A stretch of DNA of 64,000 nucleotides from positions 1-64,000 of the forward strand of contig NZ_JARVKW010000017.1 of assembly GCF_029813775.1 (NCBI RefSeq), read 5' to 3'. The notes under the pieces are model-generated. The model saw only the letters and a list, made by a program, of their open reading frames with translations, searched no databases and was not told where the DNA came from. The stretch is from Streptomyces sp. DH24. GTDB taxonomy: Bacteria > Actinomycetota > Actinomycetes > Streptomycetales > Streptomycetaceae. A program made the position numbers and the translations under genes. Below, one piece after another: positions 16,686-23,834 of the stretch (the first letter of the stretch is position 1; every line of letters starts with the position of its first letter).

Positions 16686-17915
16686 CTACAGGGCGACGCC
16701 GAGCAGCGCGTCCACCGCGCGGGAGACCACGCCGGGCGCGCCCTCGTCCGTGCCGCCGGCGGTCCGCTGGAGCTCCACCCAGCGGTCGACCGCGGCGAGC
16801 GCGGCCGGGGCGTCCAGGTCGTTGGCGAGGGCCTCGCGGATCTCGTCCACGAGGGCCTCGGCGGGCGGGCCGTCGGGCCGGGAGACGGCGGCGCGCCAGC
16901 GGTCCAGCCGCACGAGGGCGTCGCGCAGCACCTGGTCGGTCCACTCCCAGTCGGCCCGGTAGTGGTGGGCGAGCAGGGCGAGGCGGACGGCGGCGGGGTC
17001 GACGCCCTCGCGGCGCAGCTGGGACACGAAGACGAGGTTGCCCTTGGACTTCGACATCTTCTCGCCGTGCAGGGCGACCATGCCGGCGTGCACGTACGCC
17101 TTGGCCATGGGGAACTCGCCGGTGAGCGCCTGGGCGTGCGAGGCGCCCATCTCGTGGTGCGGGAAGACCAGGTCGGAGCCGCCGCCCTGGACGTCGAAGC
17201 CCATGCCGAGGTGGTCGAGGGCGATGGCGACGCACTCGATGTGCCAGCCGGGCCGGCCGCGGCCGAGCGAACCGCCGTCCCAGCTGGGCTCGCCCTCGCG
17301 GGCCGCCATCCAGAGCATCGGGTCGAGCGGGTTCTTCTTGCCCGGCCGGTCGGGGTCGCCTCCGCGCTCGGCGGACAGCAGCCGCATCGCGGCGGCGTCG
17401 AGGTGGGAGACCTGGCCGAAGTGCGGGTCGGACTCCACGGAGAAGTAGATGTCGCCCTCCAGCTCGTAGGCGGCGCCGGCGTCGCGCAGCCGCTCGACGA
17501 GCGGGACGATCCCGGGTATCGCCTCGACCGCGCCGATGTACTGCTTAGGGGGCAGCATCCGCAGCGCCGTCATGTCCTCACGGAACAGGGCGGTCTCCCG
17601 CTCGGCGAGGTCGGCCCAGTCCAGGTCGTCCCGCTGCGCGCGTTCCAGCAGCGGGTCGTCGACGTCGGTGACGTTCTGGACGTAGTGAACCTGCCGCTTG
17701 GTGTCGAGCCACACGCGCTGCACGAGGTCGAACGCGTTGTAGGTCGCCGCGTGACCGATGTGGGTCGCGTCGTACGGGGTGATGCCGCAGACGTAGATAC
17801 GGGCGACGGGACCGGGGTCGAGGGTGACGAGGCCGCCGGTCGCGGTGTCGTGGATCCTCAGGTCGCGGCCCTGACCAGGCAGGGCGGGGACCTCGGAAGC
17901 GGGCCAGGCATGCAT
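16686..17915 (-). CDS. mshC: Cysteine:GlcN-Ins ligase of mycothiol synthesis
   Basis: ATP-dependent ligation of L-cysteine to 1-O-glucosamine-myo-inositol, the penultimate step of mycothiol synthesis. 409 aa, close to MshC and much shorter than bacterial cysteinyl-tRNA synthetases. Class I synthetase features are intact: zinc/cysteine-site Cys in YVCGITPYDATHIGH (the HIGH-type motif is within it) and GEKMSKSKGNLV (KMSKS). The opening MHAWPASEVPALPGQG differs from CysRS. It is last in a minus-strand run with the kinase-like protein, the DUF3090 protein and the phosphatase-like protein, a grouping typical of actinobacteria. Confidence 0.93.
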   Translation of the reverse strand: MHAWPASEVPALPGQGRDLRIHDTATGGLVTLDPGPVARIYVCGITPYDATHIGHAATYNAFDLVQRVWLDTKRQVHYVQNVTDVDDPLLERAQRDDLDWADLAERETALFREDMTALRMLPPKQYIGAVEAIPGIVPLVERLRDAGAAYELEGDIYFSVESDPHFGQVSHLDAAAMRLLSAERGGDPDRPGKKNPLDPMLWMAAREGEPSWDGGSLGRGRPGWHIECVAIALDHLGMGFDVQGGGSDLVFPHHEMGASHAQALTGEFPMAKAYVHAGMVALHGEKMSKSKGNLVFVSQLRREGVDPAAVRLALLAHHYRADWEWTDQVLRDALVRLDRWRAAVSRPDGPPAEALVDEIREALANDLDAPAALAAVDRWVELQRTAGGTDEGAPGVVSRAVDALLGVAL

Positions 17916-18025
17916 GTCATGAGCCTAACCGGACGGATGTTCCGTACACGAACCGGTTGGCGCCGGATGGCCGGGAAGGCGCTCTTGCGCCGCCTGGGCC
18001 GTTGTGCTGCCGGGACGGCGGGGCG

Positions 18026-18859
18026 CTACACCGGCGGCCAGGGGATCGCCGGCCACTCGCCGCTCGGCCCGGGATGGGTGCGGGAGGCGAGCAGCGCGTC
18101 GACACGCGTGCGTGTGGCGTCGAGTTCGGCGGCGGTGATCAGCGGGGCGAGCCGCGCGGCGAGCGTCCCGCCCTCGGCGAGGTCGCCGCGGAGGCGTTCG
18201 AGGACGTCGGCCGCCTCCTCGGTCAGCGGCTCCCCCGCCCAGCCCCACAGCAGTGTGCGCAGCTTGTTCTCGACGTTGAAGGTGACCCCGTGGTCGATGG
18301 CGTACAGCCGGCCGTCGCCGGTGGGCAGCAGGTGGCCGCCCTTGCGGTCGGCGTTGTTGATGACGGCGTCCAGCACGGCGAGCCGCCGCAGCCGCTGGTC
18401 GTCGGCGTGCACGAGCAGCGCGGTGCGCCCCTCACCGACCTCGGCGAACCCGATCGCCTTCCAGCCGGGCTCGGGCTCCTCCCCCTCGACCAGGGCGAGC
18501 AGTCCGGCGTCGGGCGCCGCCTCGATCCACAGCTGGCACATGCCCTCGCCGTACGGCCCGTCCCGCAGCACGGTCGGCGGCACGAGGTCCCAGCCGGTCG
18601 CGCGGGAGACCTCGTAGGCGGCGACCTCGCGCTGCGCGAGGGTGCCGTCCGGGAAGTCCCACAGCGGGCGTTCCCCGGCGACGGGCTTGTAGACGCAGGC
18701 CGCCTCCCGCCCGTCCAGGGTCACCGTGCAGTACAGCGCCGCGTTGGACGCCTCACGAATGCGTCCGCGCACCGTCAGCTCGCCCGTGGCGAGCAGCTCG
18801 GCGGCGGCCGCGCCGGTGGTCGTCACGCTCCGCGGCGGTATCCGTTCTGGCGCGGACAT
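18026..18859 (-). CDS. SCO1664-family protein with PI3K/HipA-like kinase features
   Basis: 277-aa protein of the actinobacterial family usually labelled SCO1664 family. No published function is known to me. The sequence shows kinase-like elements in order: Lys58 in CVYKPVAGERP (possible ATP lysine), Glu78 in AQREVAAYE, NNADRKGGH at 168-176 (resembling a catalytic N-x-D loop) and IDHG at 188-191 (resembling the metal-binding DHG/DFG). This layout recalls PI3K/PI4K-like and HipA-like enzymes. The start at 18859 overlaps the end of the DUF3090 gene by 37 bases, implying coupled translation. A kinase activity is inference from motifs only. Confidence 0.8.
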   Translation of the reverse strand: MSAPERIPPRSVTTTGAAAAELLATGELTVRGRIREASNAALYCTVTLDGREAACVYKPVAGERPLWDFPDGTLAQREVAAYEVSRATGWDLVPPTVLRDGPYGEGMCQLWIEAAPDAGLLALVEGEEPEPGWKAIGFAEVGEGRTALLVHADDQRLRRLAVLDAVINNADRKGGHLLPTGDGRLYAIDHGVTFNVENKLRTLLWGWAGEPLTEEAADVLERLRGDLAEGGTLAARLAPLITAAELDATRTRVDALLASRTHPGPSGEWPAIPWPPV

Positions 18860-19413
18860 ACGTGTCCTTCCGGGTCGAGCGGGAGGCTGCACAGCGGGCA
18901 CGGCGGCCGCCCGGCGTTGACGACGTCGAGGGCGCGCTTGGCGAAGGCCCGGGCCTGCGCGCCGGTCAGCCGGACCCGCAGCATCGGGGGCCCGTTCTCC
19001 TCGTCCTGGAGCAGCCGCTCCTCGGCCTCGGCGAGGTCCTCCTCGGAGTCGGCGTCCAGCTCCACGAGGGCCTGCGCCTCGACGATCATGCACTGGTCCT
19101 CGCCGTCCCAGGCGAGCGCCATGGTGCCGACCCGGAACTCCTCCTCGATGGGGGTGTCCAGCGGGGCGGTGTCGGCGATCTCGGTGGGCGCCACGGCGGG
19201 GACGGCCGCGCTGCCGCCGCTACGCCGTACGACCTCGTCGAGGAGCTCTTCCATGCGCTCGGCGAGCGCCGCGACCTGGGTCTTCTCCAGGGCCACGCTG
19301 GTCACCCGGGAGCCGGCGGAGGCCTGGAGGAAGAACGTACGGCGCCCTGGCAGTCCGACCGTACCGGCCACGAAACGGTCCGGTTGGTCGTAGAGGAACA
19401 CCTGACGGGACAC
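18823..19413 (-). CDS. DUF3090 family protein with C-terminal zinc-type cysteines
   Basis: 196-aa conserved actinobacterial protein, DUF3090/SCO1665 family. It opens VSRQVFLYDQPDRFVAGTVG and contains FFLQASAGSRVTSVALEK and FRVGTMALAWDGEDQCMIVE. The C-terminus RPPCPLCSLPLDPEGHVCP looks like a small zinc-binding knuckle. The GTG at 19413 is preceded by GGAG; an upstream in-frame start would add a low-complexity, Arg/Pro-rich stretch not seen in the family. It overlaps the kinase-like gene downstream and follows the phosphatase-like gene, the characteristic trio order. Function unknown. Confidence 0.85.
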   Translation of the reverse strand: MSRQVFLYDQPDRFVAGTVGLPGRRTFFLQASAGSRVTSVALEKTQVAALAERMEELLDEVVRRSGGSAAVPAVAPTEIADTAPLDTPIEEEFRVGTMALAWDGEDQCMIVEAQALVELDADSEEDLAEAEERLLQDEENGPPMLRVRLTGAQARAFAKRALDVVNAGRPPCPLCSLPLDPEGHVCPRQNGYRRGA

Positions 19414-19566
19414 GTCCTGTCTCCATGGGAATCGGGGGCATCGGGGGAATCGGGGGGATAGAGGGAATCCGACCGAAGAGAGGCGAGGGAATCGAGCGAT
19501 GAGGGGGAGCGGGTCGGAATGGTGGTTACGCAACGGTCGACCGCTTCACCCTACTGCGGCCGACGA

Positions 19567-20253
19567 TCACGGTGCGCCCGCACCGCCCCCCACCGGGGCG
19601 TCGTCGGCCGGCGGCGCCTCGCGCGGCACCAGGGACGCGAAGTCGCCGGTGTCGCCGAGCCGGACGAGGAACGGCCTGAGCCGGGTGTAACGGATCGCGG
19701 TGATGGAACACGGTTCAACGGCAATCCGCTGGAAGAGGTCGAGATGAAGTCCGAGTGCGTCCGCGACAAGGGACTTGATGATGTCGCCGTGCGAGCACAT
19801 GAGGAACACGGCGTCGGGGCCGTGGTCGCGCTCCACGCGCGCGTTCCACTCGTGCACCGCCTCGGCGGCCCGGTTCTGCATCGCGCGCATGGACTCCCCG
19901 CCGGGGAAGCGCACGGCCGACGGATGTGTCTGGACGACCTCCATCAGCGGCTCGTCCTTGAGTTCGGCGAGTTTGCGGCCGGTCCAGTCGCCGTAGTGGC
20001 ACTCGCCGATGCGTTCGTCGGTGTGGACGGTGAGGCCGGGGCGGGCGTCCAGCAGCGGGCGGACGGTCTCCTGGCAGCGCTGCAGCGGGCTGCTGACGAC
20101 CTCGGAGATCGGGAGCCCGGCGAGCCGGCCGGGCAGTGCGGCGGCCTGTGCGGCCCCGCGTTCGTCGAGGGCGACGCCGGGCGTCCAGCCGGCGAGCAGT
20201 CCCTCGGTGTTGGCGGTGGAACGTCCGTGCCGGACCAGGATCAGCGTGGGCAT
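19567..20253 (-). CDS. Histidine phosphatase / phosphoglycerate-mutase-like protein (MSMEG_4193 family)
   Basis: 228-aa member of the histidine phosphatase superfamily. The catalytic RHG motif is LILVRHGRSTANTEG near residue 8; the second-half histidine is in MCSHGDIIKSL; SSPLQRCQETV is the usual substrate-pocket element. The acid is likely in RIGECHYGDWTG. Its family (MSMEG_4193 type) is one third of an uncharacterised actinobacterial trio with the DUF3090 and kinase-like genes immediately downstream. It is divergent from corA with 62 bases between. Whether it is a phosphatase or a mutase, and on what, is unknown. Confidence 0.85.
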   Translation of the reverse strand: MPTLILVRHGRSTANTEGLLAGWTPGVALDERGAAQAAALPGRLAGLPISEVVSSPLQRCQETVRPLLDARPGLTVHTDERIGECHYGDWTGRKLAELKDEPLMEVVQTHPSAVRFPGGESMRAMQNRAAEAVHEWNARVERDHGPDAVFLMCSHGDIIKSLVADALGLHLDLFQRIAVEPCSITAIRYTRLRPFLVRLGDTGDFASLVPREAPPADDAPVGGGAGAP

Positions 20254-20315
20254 GCGGCCCAGGGTAGGCGCACGCCGGAGCGCAATGACGTACGAGCGAC
20301 AGGAGAACGCACCCA

Positions 20316-21308
20316 GTGATCGTCGACTGTGCCATCTACCGTGACGGGCAGCGGGGCGGGGGCCCCGATGACCTGTCCGACGCCCTGGCCGAGGCACGCG
20401 CGGCGGGCGGCTTCGTGTGGATCGGGCTGCACGAGCCGTCGGAGACCGAGTTCGACCGGGTGACCCAGGAGTTCGGGCTGCACCCGCTGGCCGTCGAGGA
20501 CGCCCTCAAGGCCCATCAGCGGCCCAAGCTGGAGACGTACGACGACTCCCTGTTCCTGGTCCTGAAACCGGTCGTCTACGAGCCGCGGAGCGACACCGTC
20601 TCCACCGGCGAGGTCATGATCTTCCTCGGCGACTCGTTCGTGGTGACCGTCCGGCACGGCGAGGGCGCCCCGCTGAACACCGTGCGGCGCCGGCTGGAGC
20701 GGGAACCGGAACTGCTCGGCAAGGGCCCCACGTCGGTGCTGTACGCGATCGCGGACGCGACCGTCGACCACTATCTGGAGGTGGCGACGGAGCTGCAGAC
20801 CGACCTGGAGGAACTGGAGGCGGAGGTGTTCTCGCCGGACGGCGGCGGCTCCCGGCACACCGCCTCGCGGATCTACAACTTCAAGCGGCAGATCCTGGAG
20901 TTCCGCCGGGCGACCGGCCCGCTCGCGCTGCCGCTGAGCCGCCTGGCGGCCTCGGGGCCGTTCGGCGCGGTCCCGTTCGTCGATGACAGGGCCCGCCCGT
21001 TCTTCCGCGACGTGCACGACCACATCACGCGCGTGAACGAGTCGGTGGAGGCCCTGGACCGGCTGGTGTCGGACATCCTGTCGGCGCACCTGGCGCAGAT
21101 GAGCGTCCGTCAGAACGACGACATGCGGAAGATCTCCGCGTGGGCGGCCATGGCCGCGGTCCCCACGATGATCGCGGGCATCTACGGCATGAACTTCGAC
21201 CACATGCCGGAGTTGCGCTGGGAGTGGTCGTACCCGGCCGTGATCGCGGTGATGGCCGCCCTGGAGGTGCTGCTGTACCGGCTGTTCAAGCGGCGGGGCT
21301 GGCTGTAG
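20316..21308 (+). CDS. corA: CorA-type magnesium/cobalt transporter
   Basis: Divalent-cation channel of the CorA family, 330 aa. A long cytoplasmic N-terminal domain (about 1-265) is followed by two C-terminal membrane segments. The selectivity signature is intact as YGMNFDHMPEL at the end of the first segment, and the protein ends with positively charged FKRRGWL, as usual. The GTG at 20316 was chosen for its AGGAG ten bases upstream. Mg2+ is the default ligand; Co2+ or Ni2+ cannot be excluded. A tandem repeat array begins at the base after the stop codon. Confidence 0.93.
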   Translation: MIVDCAIYRDGQRGGGPDDLSDALAEARAAGGFVWIGLHEPSETEFDRVTQEFGLHPLAVEDALKAHQRPKLETYDDSLFLVLKPVVYEPRSDTVSTGEVMIFLGDSFVVTVRHGEGAPLNTVRRRLEREPELLGKGPTSVLYAIADATVDHYLEVATELQTDLEELEAEVFSPDGGGSRHTASRIYNFKRQILEFRRATGPLALPLSRLAASGPFGAVPFVDDRARPFFRDVHDHITRVNESVEALDRLVSDILSAHLAQMSVRQNDDMRKISAWAAMAAVPTMIAGIYGMNFDHMPELRWEWSYPAVIAVMAALEVLLYRLFKRRGWL

Positions 21309-21475
21309 GGCTCGGCCGCGGGGCTCCTTGCGGGGCCCCCTCGGGCCGGCTCGGCCGCGGGGCTCCTTGCCGGACCCGCTCGGGCCGGCTCGGCCGCGGG
21401 GCTCCTTGCCGGACCCGCTCGGACCGGCTCGGCCGCGGGGCTCCTTGCCGGACCCGCTCGGGCCGGCTCGGCGGC
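21309..21475. repeat. 39-nt tandem repeat, four copies plus a partial copy
   Basis: Units start at 21309, 21348, 21387 and 21426, each beginning GGCTCGGCCGCGGGGCTCCT. Units 2-4 differ by a single base; unit 1 has a few changes; a fifth copy diverges after about 8 bases. The array abuts the corA stop codon. The period equals 13 codons, which creates spurious open frames in both directions. No array-like spacers, so it is not CRISPR. Confidence 0.95.
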
Positions 21476-21647
21476 CGGGACCGGCCGAGGACGCGGTCCG
21501 TGCGGGCCCCGACGGCGCGGCCGGCGTCCCGGTGGGCGCGGATCTCGGGTCACGACGGAGGCGTAACCGCGCGGGCGCACGCGCGTTGTTCCGAGTGACG
21601 GCCGTGGCGGGGAAGACCCCCGAGCCCCCACCACGGCCGCTGAACTC

Positions 21648-22703
21648 TCAGGCGAGGCCCGCGCGTTCCAGAGCCCGGGTGCCGGCGCGCAGGGCGGTGA
21701 GGCGCTCGTCGAGCGTGAAGCCCGCAGGCGCCAGCGTCAGGGTCGTGACGCCCGCCGCCGCGTAGGCCTTCATCCGGTCCGCGATGCGGTCGACGGAACC
21801 GAGCAGGGTCGTGGAGTCGATCAGGTCGTGCGGTACGGCGGCCGCGGCGCCCTGCTTGTCGCCGGACAGGTACTTGTCCTGGATCTCGGCGGCCTCCTTC
21901 TCGTATCCCATGCGCCGGGCGAGCTGGTTGTAGAAGTTCTGCTTGCGGCTGCCCATGCCACCGACGTACAGGGCGGTGTAGGGGCGGAACGTGTCGGCGA
22001 GCGCGGCCACGTCCTTGTCGTCGCCGACGGCGAGCGGGAGCGTCGGACAGACGTCGAAGCCGTCGAGGGTCCTGCCCGCCTTCTCCCGCCCGGCCCGCAG
22101 GTGCTTGACGGCGGTGTCCTCGAGGTGGTCGGCCGACGGGAAGATGAGCAGGGCGCCGTCGGCGATCTCACCGGTCTGCTCCAGGTTCTTCGGGCCGATC
22201 GCGGCGATGTAGAGCGGGATGTGCTCCCGCTGCGGGTGCACGGTGAGCTTGATCGGCTTGCCGGGGCCGTCGGGCAGCGGCAGCGTCCAGTGCTCGCCGT
22301 CGTGGGTGAGGCGCTCGCGGCTCATGGCCTTGCGGACGATCTCCACGTACTCGCGGGTCCGGGACAGCGGCTTGTCGAACTTGACGCCGTACCAGCCCTC
22401 CGAGACCTGCGGTCCCGAGACGCCGAGACCGAGGCGGAACCGGCCGCCGGAGAGCGAGTCGAGGGTGGCGGCGGTCATCGCGGTCATCGCGGGCTGCCGG
22501 GCCGGGATCTGGAAGATGGCCGAGCCGACGTCGATGCGCTCGGTCTGGGCGGCGACCCAGGTGAGCACGGTGGCCGCGTCGGAGCCGTAGGCCTCGGCGG
22601 CCCAGCAGACGGCGTAGCCGAGCCGGTCGGCTTCCTGGGCGACGGCGAGGTTGTCCCCGTCCATTCCCGCGCCCCAGTAGCCGAGGTTGATCCCGAGCTG
22701 CAT
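21648..22703 (-). CDS. LLM-class F420-dependent oxidoreductase
   Basis: 351-aa luciferase-like monooxygenase-fold enzyme, TIM barrel, expected to use F420 (common in actinobacteria) or flavin. It opens MQLGINLGYWGAGMDGDNLA and contains SGGRFRLGLGVSGPQV, the typical cofactor segment, plus LYIAAIGPKNLEQTGEIADG and GVTTLTLAPAGF. The reaction and substrate are not predictable. It is divergent from the aldo/keto reductase; a palindrome (22715-22728) sits just upstream of its start. It is not obviously part of an F420 biosynthetic cluster. Confidence 0.88.
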   Translation of the reverse strand: MQLGINLGYWGAGMDGDNLAVAQEADRLGYAVCWAAEAYGSDAATVLTWVAAQTERIDVGSAIFQIPARQPAMTAMTAATLDSLSGGRFRLGLGVSGPQVSEGWYGVKFDKPLSRTREYVEIVRKAMSRERLTHDGEHWTLPLPDGPGKPIKLTVHPQREHIPLYIAAIGPKNLEQTGEIADGALLIFPSADHLEDTAVKHLRAGREKAGRTLDGFDVCPTLPLAVGDDKDVAALADTFRPYTALYVGGMGSRKQNFYNQLARRMGYEKEAAEIQDKYLSGDKQGAAAAVPHDLIDSTTLLGSVDRIADRMKAYAAAGVTTLTLAPAGFTLDERLTALRAGTRALERAGLA

Positions 22704-22714
22704 GGCCGATCCCC

Positions 22715-22728
22715 TTACTGATGAGTAA
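22715..22728. promoter_or_regulatory. Palindromic operator candidate upstream of the LLM gene
   Basis: TTACTGATGAGTAA is a 5-bp inverted repeat around GATG, 11 bases upstream of the start at 22703. Its position suits a repressor or a promoter element. No second copy was spotted, so the regulator is unknown. Confidence 0.4.
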
Positions 22729-22850
22729 CGTCCGTTGGTGAGACCTTAGCGCGGGCCCGGCGGGCGCGGGGAGTGCGGCGGGCGACGGGGAGAGATCGGT
22801 TGTCCACAGGCCCCCCACTGAGCAGGGTCCGGCCAGTAATCTCGGCGTTC

Positions 22851-23834
22851 ATGGAGCAGAGGCAACTCGGCCGCACCGGCCTGCGCGTGTCCCGCATCGG
22901 TCTCGGCACCCTCACCTGGGGCCGGGACACGGACGAGCACGACGCCGCCGACCTCTTGAAGACGTTCTGGGAGGCGGGCGGGAGCCTGGTCGACACCGCG
23001 GACGTGTACGGCGACGGGGAGGCCGAGTACCTGCTCGGGAAACTGATCGACGCGCTGGTGCCGCGCCGGGACCTGGTGATCTCGACCAAGGCGGGCAGCG
23101 TCCCGGACCCGGACCGGCGGTTCGACGGCTCGCGCGGCCACCTGCTCTCCGCGCTGGACGCCTCGCTGTCCCGGCTCGGCACGGACCATGTGGACGTGTG
23201 GCACGTGCACGCCTACGACCCGTACACACCGCTGGAGGAGACCCTCCAGGCGCTCGACCTGGCCGTCAGCAGCGGGCGCGCCCGCTACGCCGGCGTGTCC
23301 AACTTCTGCGGCTGGCAGCTCGCCAAGGCGGCGACCTGGCAGCTGGCGGCTTCGGGGGTGCGGACCCGGCTGGCGAGCACGCAGATGGAGTACTCGCTGC
23401 TGCAACGCGGCGTGGAGCGGGAGGTGCTGCCGGCCGCCCTGGACCTGGGGGTCGGGCTGCTGCCCTCCTCGCCGCTGGGGCGCGGGGTGCTGACGGGCAA
23501 GTACCGCGGGGCGACGCCGCCCGACTCGCGGGGAGCCTCCGAGCATCTGGCGCCGTTCGTCGCGCCGTACCTCGACGACACGGCGAGCCGGATCGTGGAC
23601 GCCGTGTCGACGGCCGCCGACGGGCTCGCGGTGACGCCGCTGCAGGTGGCCCTCGCGTGGGTCCGCGACCGGCCCGGGGTGGTCGCGCCGATCGTCGGCG
23701 CGCGCAACGCGCAGCAGCTCACGGCGGCATTGTCAGTGGAGGCGCTTAGTCTTCCTGACGAGATCTGCCGGGCGCTCGACGACGTGTCGGCGCCCGTGCA
23801 CCGCTATCCCGATCACGACTGGAGCACGCTGTGA
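22851..23834 (+). CDS. Aldo/keto reductase
   Basis: 327-aa NADPH-dependent oxidoreductase, TIM barrel. It opens MEQRQLGRTGLRVSRIGLGT, has DTADVYGDGEAEYLLG with the catalytic Asp and Tyr, Lys in ISTKAGSV, and VDVWHVHAYDP supplying the active-site His. The C-terminal cofactor region is APIVGARNAQQL. The ATG at 22851 was chosen over one 78 bases upstream because the latter adds non-family residues. Its stop codon overlaps the GTG of the RecD2-like gene (GTGA), so the two are translationally coupled, though they share no evident pathway. Confidence 0.9.
   Translation: MEQRQLGRTGLRVSRIGLGTLTWGRDTDEHDAADLLKTFWEAGGSLVDTADVYGDGEAEYLLGKLIDALVPRRDLVISTKAGSVPDPDRRFDGSRGHLLSALDASLSRLGTDHVDVWHVHAYDPYTPLEETLQALDLAVSSGRARYAGVSNFCGWQLAKAATWQLAASGVRTRLASTQMEYSLLQRGVEREVLPAALDLGVGLLPSSPLGRGVLTGKYRGATPPDSRGASEHLAPFVAPYLDDTASRIVDAVSTAADGLAVTPLQVALAWVRDRPGVVAPIVGARNAQQLTAALSVEALSLPDEICRALDDVSAPVHRYPDHDWSTL

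Noticed and set aside
21309..21475. CRISPR array
   Set aside because: The 39-nt units are contiguous with no unique spacers and no cas genes nearby.
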